Of a stretch of 64,000 bases of DNA, positions 35,357-42,619 are shown in pieces. The position numbers were made by a program, and so were the translations under genes. Each line of letters opens with the position of its first letter. Position 1 is the stretch's first letter. Source of the stretch: Burkholderiaceae bacterium (GTDB lineage: Bacteria > Pseudomonadota > Gammaproteobacteria > Burkholderiales > Burkholderiaceae_C). The notes under the pieces were generated by a model. It ran no database searches. It was not told the DNA's origin and saw nothing but the letters and a program-made list of their open reading frames with translations. The stretch covers positions 372,001-436,000 of the forward strand of contig JACKLJ010000003.1 in assembly GCA_024235955.1 (NCBI GenBank), read 5' to 3'.

Positions 35357-36832
35357 ATGGGAAAAGTCACCGGCTTCATGGAGTACGAGCGCGTCGAGGA
35401 GGGCTACGCGCCCGTCGCCGAGCGCCTCAAGCACTACAAGGAATTCGTCATCGGCCTGGACGACGCGCAGGCCAAGGTGCAGGGCGCACGCTGCATGGAC
35501 TGCGGCACGCCGTTCTGCAACAGCGGCTGCCCGGTCAACAACATCATTCCGGACTTCAACGACCTGGTCTACCGGGGTGACTGGCAGAGCGCCTTCACGG
35601 TGCTCGACTCCACCAACAACTTTCCCGAGTTCACCGGCCGCATCTGCCCCGCGCCCTGCGAGGCCGCCTGCGTGCTGAACATCAACAACGACCCGGTGGG
35701 CATCAAGAGCATCGAGCACGCCATCATCGACCGCGCCTGGCAAGAAGGTTGGGTGGTGCCCCGGCCCGCCGCGCAGAAGACCGGCAAGCGCGTGGCGGTG
35801 GTCGGCTCCGGGCCGGCTGGCATGGCGGCGGCCCAGCAGCTGGCGCGCGCCGGCCACGCCGTGACGCTGTTCGAGAAGAACGACCGCGTGGGCGGCCTGC
35901 TGCGCTACGGCATTCCCGACTTCAAGATGGAAAAGCACCTGATCGACCGCCGCGTCGAGCAGATGGAGGCCGAAGGCGTCACCGTGCGCACCGGGGTGCT
36001 GGTGGGCGCCATGCCCAAGGACGGCCCGGGCGCCAAGGTCACCAACCTGGCGCAGGAAAGCGTGTCGGCCGAGCAGCTGCTGAAGGACTACGACGCCGTG
36101 CTGCTCACCGGCGGCAGCGAGACCTCGCGCGACCTGCCCGTGACCGGCCGCGAGCTGGAAGGCATCCATTTCGCCATGGAGCTGCTGCCGCAGCAGAACC
36201 GCGCCAACGCCGGCGACAAGGTCAAGGACGCCCTGAGCGCCAAGGGCAAGCACGTGATCGTGATTGGCGGTGGCGACACCGGCAGCGACTGCGTGGGCAC
36301 CAGCAACCGCCACGGCGCCAAGAGCGTGACCCAGTTCGAGGTCATGCCGATGCCGCCGGAGCAGGAAGACAAGCCGATGACCTGGCCGTACTGGCCGATC
36401 AAGCTGCGCACCTCGTCCAGCCACGAGGAAGGCGCGGCGCGCGAATTCGCCATCTCCACCAAGGAGTTCGTGGGCGAGAAGGGCAAGGTCAAGGCGCTCA
36501 AGACCGTGCAGGTCGCGTTCAAGGACGGCAAGCTGACCGAAGTGGCCGGTACCGAGAAAGACTGGCCGGCCGACCTGGTGCTGCTGGCCATGGGCTTCAC
36601 CAACCCGGTGAGCAGCGTGCTCGAGGCCTTCGGTGTCGACAAGGACCAGCGCGGCAACGCCAAGGCCAGCACCGAGCTGGCCGGCGGCTACGCCACCAGC
36701 GTGCCCAAGGTGTTCGCCGCCGGCGACATGCGGCGCGGGCAGAGCCTGGTGGTGTGGGCGATCCGCGAAGGCCGGCAGGCCGCACGCGCGATCGACGAAT
36801 ACCTGATGGGGGCGACCGAACTGCCGCGTTGA
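35357..36832 (+). CDS. gltD: Glutamate synthase (NADPH) small subunit
   Basis: 491 aa; electron-input subunit of glutamate synthase. N-terminal cysteines for two [4Fe-4S] clusters are visible in ARCMDCGTPFCNSGCPVNN and GRICPAPCEAAC. The FAD site is VAVVGSGPAGMAAAQQLA and the NADPH site VIVIGGGDTGSDCVGTSN. The C-terminal second FAD motif (KVFAAGDMRRGQSLVVWAI) is intact. The start ATG follows GAGAGGATGAGG. The last 21 codons and about 60 nt beyond are duplicated immediately downstream. Confidence 0.97.
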   Translation: MGKVTGFMEYERVEEGYAPVAERLKHYKEFVIGLDDAQAKVQGARCMDCGTPFCNSGCPVNNIIPDFNDLVYRGDWQSAFTVLDSTNNFPEFTGRICPAPCEAACVLNINNDPVGIKSIEHAIIDRAWQEGWVVPRPAAQKTGKRVAVVGSGPAGMAAAQQLARAGHAVTLFEKNDRVGGLLRYGIPDFKMEKHLIDRRVEQMEAEGVTVRTGVLVGAMPKDGPGAKVTNLAQESVSAEQLLKDYDAVLLTGGSETSRDLPVTGRELEGIHFAMELLPQQNRANAGDKVKDALSAKGKHVIVIGGGDTGSDCVGTSNRHGAKSVTQFEVMPMPPEQEDKPMTWPYWPIKLRTSSSHEEGAAREFAISTKEFVGEKGKVKALKTVQVAFKDGKLTEVAGTEKDWPADLVLLAMGFTNPVSSVLEAFGVDKDQRGNAKASTELAGGYATSVPKVFAAGDMRRGQSLVVWAIREGRQAARAIDEYLMGATELPR

Positions 36833-37033
36833 AGCGCTGTGCCCAGCCTTCGCGGATCGCCCTGCGGGTGCACGAGGGCAAGCGGGCTGACCGCCCGCTT
36901 GGCGCGAGGACCGGCAGGCCGCACGCGCGATCGACGACTACCTGATGGGGGCGACCGAACTGCCGCGTTGAAGCGCTGTGCCCAGCCTTCGCGGATCGCC
37001 CTGCGGGCGCATGAGGGCAAGCGGGCTGACCGC
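36772..37033 (+). repeat. Partial tandem duplication of the gltD 3' end
   Basis: 36772-36894 and 36911-37033 are near-identical, with a 139-nt period. The unit includes the codons for RQAARAIDEYLMGATELPR, the stop, and AAGCGCTGTGCCCAGCC... flank. Differences include GAATAC versus GACTAC and GTGCACGAGG versus GCGCATGAGG, so the event is not brand new. The second copy is not in frame with any gene. Confidence 0.9.
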
Positions 37034-37070
37034 GTGCGTGCGGGGCGCATCACCTGAAGTGCTCCTGTTA

Positions 37071-37110
37071 TAGGAGCTGCTTGCGCCCGTCACGCAAGGG
37101 CTGCAGACTT
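37071..37110 (-). repeat. Family A hairpin repeat, copy 8
   Basis: Minus-orientation copy (AGGAGCTGCTTGCGCCCGTC, then AAGGGCTGCAG) between gltD and the cation-efflux gene. Confidence 0.75.
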
Positions 37111-37208
37111 CTTTTTGTGTGAGAACTGTCCAGGTTGGCGAGAATCCCATTGACGGGCATGACGTACCATGACGTACGGGCCGGATCTGGCCCCGATTTC
37201 CCTCGACG

Positions 37209-38174
37209 ATGACCAGCGAACCCCTGTCCGCGGCTCCACCCGCCAACCCCTGGCTCGACCCGCGCCGGCTGATGGCCATGTCGGTCGGCGTGGCGCTGCT
37301 GACCATCGTGCTCAAGACGCTGGCCTGGTGGATCACCGATTCGGCGGCGCTGCTGTCGGACGCGCTGGAATCGCTGGTCAACCTGGCCGGCGCGTCGTTC
37401 GCGCTGCTGATGCTGCACTGGGCCGCGCAGCCGGCCGACGAGGAACACCCCTACGGCCACCACAAGGCCGAGTACTTTTCCTCGGCCTTCGAGGGCATGC
37501 TGATCTTCGGCGCGGCGCTGGCCATCATCTGGGCCGCGCTGCCCAGGCTGTGGGCCCCGCGGCCTCTGGAGCAGCTCGGCCTGGGCCTGGTGCTGTCGGT
37601 GGCGAGCTCGGTGTTCAACGGCGCGCTGGCCTGGCTGATGCTGCGCGCCTCGCGCGTCACGCACTCGATCGCGCTGGAGGCCGATGCGCGCCACCTGTTC
37701 ACCGATGTCTGGACGTCGGCCGGCGTGGTGATCGGCCTGCTGCTGGTCATGCTCACGGGCTGGCTGTGGCTGGATGCGCTGGTGGCCATCGGCGTGGCGC
37801 TGAACATCGTGCGCGAGGGCGTGCGGCTGGTGTGGCGCTCCTCGCAGGGCCTGATGGATGCCGCCTCGCCCGAGGTCCAGGCCGAGATCGAAGCCGCGCT
37901 GGCCGAGTTCGTGCAGCATGCCGACGACACCCACGACGTGCGCTTCGACCACGTCACCACCCGTACGGCCGCGCAGCGCCACTTCGTCGACCTGCACATG
38001 CACATGCCAGCGGACTGGAGCCTGGCACGGGCCACCACCATGCGCGTGGAAGTCGAGCACGCACTCATGGCCCTGGTCCCCGGCGCACGCATCACGATCC
38101 AGACGCTGCCGCTGGACGTCGAGGCCCACGCCGGCGACGCCCCGGCCGCTCCTGTGCCGGACGCGGCGGGCTGA
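37209..38174 (+). CDS. Cation diffusion facilitator family transporter (FieF-like)
   Basis: 321 aa. Six membrane spans and a C-terminal cytoplasmic domain. Metal-site residues are visible: DSAALLSDALES in TM2, HPYGHHKAEYFSSAFEG in the loop and HLFTDVWTSAGV in TM5, followed by a C-terminal FDHVTTRTAAQRHFVDLHMH. Such proteins export Zn2+, Fe2+ or Cd2+ in exchange for protons. The metal is not determinable. No strong ribosome-binding site precedes the ATG at 37209. Confidence 0.9.
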   Translation: MTSEPLSAAPPANPWLDPRRLMAMSVGVALLTIVLKTLAWWITDSAALLSDALESLVNLAGASFALLMLHWAAQPADEEHPYGHHKAEYFSSAFEGMLIFGAALAIIWAALPRLWAPRPLEQLGLGLVLSVASSVFNGALAWLMLRASRVTHSIALEADARHLFTDVWTSAGVVIGLLLVMLTGWLWLDALVAIGVALNIVREGVRLVWRSSQGLMDAASPEVQAEIEAALAEFVQHADDTHDVRFDHVTTRTAAQRHFVDLHMHMPADWSLARATTMRVEVEHALMALVPGARITIQTLPLDVEAHAGDAPAAPVPDAAG

Positions 38175-38250
38175 ACCTAGAGGCGGGTGTACCGCAGTTC
38201 TTCCGCAGCTCGTTAGCGTTCTACCGCGATCCTCGGAGCGGGAGGCAACT

Positions 38251-38372
38251 CCGAAGGCCGCGGAGCAGGCCAGGCAAGCGGATGCCGTGGTCGGGGTTTC
38301 CCTGACCACTGGCGTCGTCCCCCCTACCGAAGGAAGAGGGGGGAAGGCGCGTTAGCGCCTCAGGGGGGTGTC
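38251..38372 (-). repeat. Family B intergenic repeat, copy 2
   Basis: Reverse-strand copy of the element after htpX. The hairpin at 38281-38316 keeps pairing with different bases (GTGGTC/GACCAC here, GTGCTC/GAGCAC in copy 1). The C6/G6 hairpin is also kept. It lies downstream of the minus-strand Cys-rich gene, with the MITE-like unit between them. Confidence 0.75.
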
Positions 38373-38375
38373 CGT

Positions 38376-38538
38376 GGAACCTGTTCACGACCTCTGCAGG
38401 GCCGTGCCAACGCCCTTTCAGGCGGTCTGCGGCGTTGCAAAGCCTCGCCGGGCCACGCGGCCCGTCTGCGTTTTACGCCTTGCAGCCCATCCTGAAATGA
38501 CGCCGCCGCGGCTCCCGCCGAGGCCATGAACAGGTTCC
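38376..38538. mobile_element. MITE-like element with perfect 12-nt terminal inverted repeats
   Basis: GGAACCTGTTCA at 38376-38387 and TGAACAGGTTCC at 38527-38538 bound 163 nt without a coding frame. The right end touches the stop codon of the Cys-rich protein gene. Related single ends occur at 11033-11043 (GGAACCTGTTC) and 12958-12967. No transposase is encoded, so it would need one supplied in trans. Flanking target duplication was not evident. Confidence 0.55.
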
Positions 38539-39074
38539 TAGTTCGCCAGCGGCTGGCTGCGCGGCTTGATGGCCGCGCATTCGGGCGTGTCCCAGCTGTT
38601 GCGGCAGTGCTTCCAGCCGCAGGCGTCGCGCTTGAAGGGGTTGCCGCCGGCCTCGGCCAGGCAGTGGCCCAGCGGCGTGTTGGAGGCACCCTTGTTGGCC
38701 ATGAAGTCGCTGCCCGCCGGGCAGTCGCCCTGGCCCCAACGGCCTTCGCAGTGCTGGCGCATGCAGCGGTCGCGCGCCATCGGGCTCATGCCGGCGTGGT
38801 CCATGCAGCTCTTCAGGCTGCGGCTGGGATCGGCATTGGGGTTGGCGCTGGAGCGGTAGGCACCGGTCGGGGTGCCGCCAGAGGACGGGGCCGCGGCGTT
38901 GGCGCGCTGCGGCGCCGGGGCGTTGCCCTGGGCCTTCTCGGCGCGGTACTTGCGGGCTGCTTCTGCGGCCTGCTGGGAATTCTGCTGCGCCTGCACGGCG
39001 GCAGGCGCCAGCAGCAGGCCCTGCACCAACAGGAGCGCCAGGCCGGCGCGCGCGAGGACGGACTTGAGACGCAT
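38538..39074 (-). CDS. Exported cysteine-rich protein of unknown function
   Basis: 178 aa. A clear Sec signal peptide (GLALLLVQGLLLAPAAVQAQ, cleaved near residue 29) is followed by a low-complexity Gln/Ala/Ser region, then a C-terminal half with eight cysteines in CMDHAG, RCMRQHC, GDC, HCLAEAG, ACGWKHC and PEC. The spacing suggests paired disulfides or a CHC-type metal site. AAGGAG seven nt upstream sets the ATG at 39074. Not recognised as a named family. Confidence 0.78.
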   Translation of the reverse strand: MRLKSVLARAGLALLLVQGLLLAPAAVQAQQNSQQAAEAARKYRAEKAQGNAPAPQRANAAAPSSGGTPTGAYRSSANPNADPSRSLKSCMDHAGMSPMARDRCMRQHCEGRWGQGDCPAGSDFMANKGASNTPLGHCLAEAGGNPFKRDACGWKHCRNSWDTPECAAIKPRSQPLAN

Positions 39075-39118
39075 GACATACTCCTTCCTGTGACGAACAA
39101 CCCACAACGATAGCCGAA

Positions 39119-39583
39119 ATGCTGGCCCTCATCCAGCGCGTGACGCAGGCCCGCGTGGAGGTGGCTGGCGACACCGTGGGCGAGATCGGCGCCGGCCTGC
39201 TGGTGCTGGTTTGCGCCGAGCCCGGCGACAGCGAGGCCGAGTGCGAACGCCTGCTGGCCAAGCTGCTCAGGCTGCGCATCTTCGGCGACGCGGCGGGCAA
39301 GATGAATCTCAGCCTGCAGGACACCGCTGGCGGCCTGCTGCTGGTGAGCCAGTTCACCCTGGCGGCCGACACGCGCAGCGGCAACCGCCCCGGTTTCAGC
39401 GGCGCCGCCGAGCCGGGCCTTGGGCGCCGCCTGTTCGAGCATCTGGTGCAACTGGCCCGCGCGGCGCACTCTGCGGTGGCCAGCGGCCGCTTCGGCGCCG
39501 ACATGCAGGTGCATCTGGTCAACGACGGGCCGGTGACGATCCCGCTGCGCATCGAGCCGCGTGCCGGAACAGTGGCTGGATAG
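39119..39583 (+). CDS. dtd: D-aminoacyl-tRNA deacylase
   Basis: 154 aa; hydrolyses D-aminoacyl-tRNAs and Gly-tRNA(Ala) in the cytoplasm. It has the family's hallmark SQFTLAAD motif and the cross-subunit NDGPVT near the C-terminus; the N-terminus MLALIQRVTQARVEV is canonical. The usual length is about 145-150 aa. The start sits 45 nt from the divergent Cys-rich gene. It converges on ybeY across a family A repeat. Confidence 0.95.
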   Translation: MLALIQRVTQARVEVAGDTVGEIGAGLLVLVCAEPGDSEAECERLLAKLLRLRIFGDAAGKMNLSLQDTAGGLLLVSQFTLAADTRSGNRPGFSGAAEPGLGRRLFEHLVQLARAAHSAVASGRFGADMQVHLVNDGPVTIPLRIEPRAGTVAG

Positions 39584-39593
39584 CTACTATTTG

Positions 39594-39630
39594 AATAGCT
39601 GCCTGCGCCCGCCAGAATTGGGCTGGAGGC
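39594..39630 (-). repeat. Family A hairpin repeat, copy 9
   Basis: Minus-orientation copy, AATAGCTGCCTGCGCCCGCC then GGGCTGGAGGC, in the gap between convergent dtd and ybeY. Confidence 0.8.
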
Positions 39631-39645
39631 TTATTTGGCTTTGAA

Positions 39646-40113
39646 TCAGCTCTGGTAGGGGTTGGCCAGGCCCAGACCCGCCAGCACACGCGCTTCCTGG
39701 GCTTCCATCGCCTCGGCGTCGGCCTCGCTGGTCTCGTGGTCCCAGCCCTGGGCGTGCAGCGCGCCGTGCACCAGCAGGTGGGCGTAATGCTCGGCCAGCG
39801 GTTTGCCCAGCTCGGCGGCCTCACGCGCGATCACGGGCGCGCACAGCACCAGATCGGCCGCCACCACCGGCGCGCCCTGGTAGTCGAAGGTGAGCACGTT
39901 GGTGGCGTAGTCCTTGTGGCGGAAATCGCGGTTGATCTGGCGGCCTTCGGCTTCGCCCACCACGCGCACGGCCAGCTCGGCCGCCTGCACGTCGTCGCCC
40001 AGCGCGGCACGCAGCCAGCGCGCCACGCGGTGCCGCGGCAGCGCCGCGCGGTGCTCGGCCACGCCGTCGAACCGGGCGAACTGCAGCGACAGTGAGAGCG
40101 GTGGGCGGGGCAT
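39646..40113 (-). CDS. ybeY: rRNA maturation endoribonuclease YbeY
   Basis: 155 aa; zinc-dependent endoribonuclease for 16S rRNA 3'-end maturation and ribosome quality control. The zinc motif HGALHAQGWDH is complete, and NRDFRHKDYATNVLTFDYQ is the conserved upstream block. The ATG at 40113 gives the usual length; a longer in-frame start at 40182 adds unconserved sequence. In most proteobacteria it directly follows phoH; here an opposite-strand gene lies between them. Confidence 0.95.
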   Translation of the reverse strand: MPRPPLSLSLQFARFDGVAEHRAALPRHRVARWLRAALGDDVQAAELAVRVVGEAEGRQINRDFRHKDYATNVLTFDYQGAPVVAADLVLCAPVIAREAAELGKPLAEHYAHLLVHGALHAQGWDHETSEADAEAMEAQEARVLAGLGLANPYQS

Positions 40114-40233
40114 GGGCAGACGTGGCGGCCAGAAGTGCCCGATTATCCGCGGCCCGCCAGATCGGCAGGGCTTCGCCGGCACGAGCGGCTTGCGTCACAA
40201 TGGGTTGAACTCCTCTGCCGTACCGCTGCTGCC

Positions 40234-41556
40234 ATGCGCCCGACATCCGTCATCGCCATCGTGGGCTTTGTGCTGCTGGGCCTGCTCGCGGTGGCGCTGG
40301 CGGTGATGCAGATGCCTGCGCGGCTGCGGGTGGCCGTGGGCCCGGAAGAGTTCGACCATGCGCGCCTGATGGCCGCGTTCGCCCGCAAGCTCAATGCCGA
40401 CCGCGCCCCGGTGCGCCTGACCCTGATCCGCAAGCCCGACTTCGCGGCCCAGGCCGCCGCGGTGGACAGCGGCGAGGCCGACCTGGCCGTCGTCCGCAGC
40501 GACCTGATGCCGCGCCATGCGCTCACCGTGGCCGTGCTGCACGAGCTGCCGGTTGTGTTCGCCGTGACCGGCAATGCGCGCGTGCGCGACGTGGCCGACC
40601 TGGCGGGCAAGCGCGTCGGCGTGCTGCGCGGCAGCGCGGAGAACCTGGCGCTGCTGGACACCGTGCTCAAGCAGGCGGGCGTGGAGCGCGAGCGGGTCGA
40701 GCGCCTGCCGCTGGCGCCCGAGCACCTGGCCACGCAGCTTGCCGAGCGCCCTGTGGACGTGGTCATGCCCATCAGCCCCATGCTGGGCGCCGCGCGTGAC
40801 CGCAACGAGCAGGTGCTGCACAAGGGAGCACGCGGCGTGCCGGTGTTCGGCGTGGGCGAGGCCGAGGCGATCGCGCGGCGCGATCCTTCGCTGGCGGTGA
40901 TCGAGGTGCCGCGCGGCGCGCTGCTGTCCTGGCCGCCGGTGCCGCGCGAGCCGCTGACCACGCTGGCCGTGACGCACCGGCTGGTGGCGCGCACCGAACT
41001 CAGCTCGCAGGTGGTGGCCGACGTGACGCGGCTGCTGTTCACCAGCCGGGTGGCGATCGCCGACGACGTGCCTTCGGCCAAGGCGATCCACGCGCCGCAG
41101 ACGGACACCGGCGAGGCGCTGGGCGCCGCGCTGCCGCTGCACCCCGGTGCCGCGGCCTACCTGTCGGGCGACCAGCAGACCTTCTTCGACCGTTACGGCG
41201 ACCTGTTCTACATCGGCGGCATGCTGGTGACGACGCTGTTCTCCGGCGTCGGCGCGCTGCTGAGTTTTCTGCTGGCACGCCAGCGCCGCAACGCCGCGCA
41301 GTTCACGCGCCAGCTGCTGGACCTGCTGGCCCGGGCGCGCCGCGCGCCCGACCAGGCGGAGCTGCAGGCGGTGGAAAAGGACGCTGACGAATTGCTCGCG
41401 CTGGCCTTCCGCCGCGTGTCCAGCGGCGCCATCGGCAGCGAGCAGTTCGACACCTTCGCCACCGTCAACGACAGCGTGCACCAGGCCATCGCACGGCGGG
41501 CGCGCCAGCTGCAGCACCAAGTGGCCGCCACCGGCACGGAGGGGGCGGATTCATGA
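40234..41556 (+). CDS. TAXI family TRAP transporter solute-binding-like protein, membrane-anchored
   Basis: 440 aa. An N-terminal membrane segment (VIAIVGFVLLGLLAVALAVM) leads to a periplasmic TAXI-type binding domain with RLRVAVGPEEFDHARLMAAF and DVADLAGKRVGVLRGSAENL. A second membrane span near 330-350 (YIGGMLVTTLFSGVGALLSF) precedes a cytoplasmic helical tail with a possible coiled coil. No TRAP permease is adjacent, so a sensor-like role is as plausible as transport. It stands alone between ybeY and phoH on the opposite strand. Confidence 0.78.
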   Translation: MRPTSVIAIVGFVLLGLLAVALAVMQMPARLRVAVGPEEFDHARLMAAFARKLNADRAPVRLTLIRKPDFAAQAAAVDSGEADLAVVRSDLMPRHALTVAVLHELPVVFAVTGNARVRDVADLAGKRVGVLRGSAENLALLDTVLKQAGVERERVERLPLAPEHLATQLAERPVDVVMPISPMLGAARDRNEQVLHKGARGVPVFGVGEAEAIARRDPSLAVIEVPRGALLSWPPVPREPLTTLAVTHRLVARTELSSQVVADVTRLLFTSRVAIADDVPSAKAIHAPQTDTGEALGAALPLHPGAAAYLSGDQQTFFDRYGDLFYIGGMLVTTLFSGVGALLSFLLARQRRNAAQFTRQLLDLLARARRAPDQAELQAVEKDADELLALAFRRVSSGAIGSEQFDTFATVNDSVHQAIARRARQLQHQVAATGTEGADS

Positions 41557-41561
41557 TCGAA

Positions 41562-41600
41562 TCGGCCTCCACCCCTTTCGTGACGGCCGCAGACAGCTAT
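41562..41600 (+). repeat. Family A hairpin repeat, copy 10
   Basis: GGCCTCCACCCC then GACGGCCGCAGACAGCTATT, a diverged copy in the gap between the convergent TAXI gene and phoH. Confidence 0.65.
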
Positions 41601-41613
41601 TGAAAGAGGAGCG

Positions 41614-42579
41614 TCAGGCGGCCTTGCCGGCGCCGGCCCGCACCGTGCGCCCGGCGGCGTCGTAGGCATCGACGATGCGCGCCACCAGCGGGTGGCGCAC
41701 CACGTCGGCGCTGGTGAAGCGGGTGAAGGCGATGCCCGGCACGCGCTTGAGCACGCGCTCGGCGTCGATCAGGCCGCTGGTCGTGCCCTTGGGCAGGTCG
41801 ATCTGGCTCACGTCGCCGGTGATCACCGCGCGCGCGCCGAAGCCGATGCGGGTGAGAAACATCTTCATCTGCTCGGGCGTGGTGTTCTGCGCTTCGTCGA
41901 GGATCACGAAGGCGTGGTTCAGCGTGCGCCCGCGCATGAAGGCCAGCGGCGCGATCTCGAGCTGGTTGCGCTCGAAGGCCTTGGCCACGCGGTCGAAACC
42001 CATCAGGTCGTACAGCGCGTCATAAAGCGGGCGCAGGTATGGGTCCACCTTCTGCGTCAGGTCGCCGGGCAGGAAGCCCAGCCGCTCGCCGGCCTCCACC
42101 GCCGGCCGTGTGAGCACGATGCGCTGCACGCTCTGGCGCTCCAGCGCGTCCACCGCGCAAGCCACCGCCAGGTAGGTCTTGCCGGTGCCGGCCGGGCCGA
42201 TGCCGAAGGTGATGTCGTGGCCGGCGATGTTTTCCAGGTACACGGTCTGCCCCGGCGTGCGCGCCTTCAGGCTGCCGCGCTGCGTATGAAGCACCAGGGC
42301 GCCGTCGCTGCCTTCGGCCAGCGGCGCGCCGTCGCCGGCCAGCATCAGCTGCACGGTGTCGGGTGCGATCGGGCGGCCGGCCAGTTCGTACAGGGCCTGC
42401 AGGATGTCCAGCGCGCGCTCGGCGGCTTTCTTGGGGCCTTCGATGCGGAAGTGCTCGCCGCGGTGGCCGATGCGCACCCCCAGGCTCATGCCGATGGCAC
42501 TCAGGTGCTCGTCGAGCGGCCCGCAGAGGTTGGCCAGGCGCTGGTTGTGCGGCGGGTTGAAGGCATGACGGACAATCAC
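41614..42579 (-). CDS. phoH: PhoH family ATPase
   Basis: About 321 aa. P-loop NTPase core: Walker A GPAGTGKT, Walker B FVILDEAQN, conserved TRPAVEAGERLGFLPGD and GDVSQIDLP. An N-terminal KH-like region (NQRLANLCGPLDEHLSAIGM) is present. The GTG at 42579 yields VIVRHAFNPPHNQRLANLCG, matching the usual short N-terminus; the frame also allows a start at 42633, which would overlap the divergent kinase gene. PhoH functions with YbeY in RNA metabolism (family knowledge). Confidence 0.9.
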   Translation of the reverse strand: MIVRHAFNPPHNQRLANLCGPLDEHLSAIGMSLGVRIGHRGEHFRIEGPKKAAERALDILQALYELAGRPIAPDTVQLMLAGDGAPLAEGSDGALVLHTQRGSLKARTPGQTVYLENIAGHDITFGIGPAGTGKTYLAVACAVDALERQSVQRIVLTRPAVEAGERLGFLPGDLTQKVDPYLRPLYDALYDLMGFDRVAKAFERNQLEIAPLAFMRGRTLNHAFVILDEAQNTTPEQMKMFLTRIGFGARAVITGDVSQIDLPKGTTSGLIDAERVLKRVPGIAFTRFTSADVVRHPLVARIVDAYDAAGRTVRAGAGKAA

Positions 42580-42619
42580 GTTGCCATTGTGGCGGATTTC
42601 AACGGCCGATCCGGACGAC

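Noticed and set aside
36839..37057. Small open frame across the duplicated gltD end
   Set aside because: It reads the duplication in a different frame from gltD and has no start signal or conserved motif.
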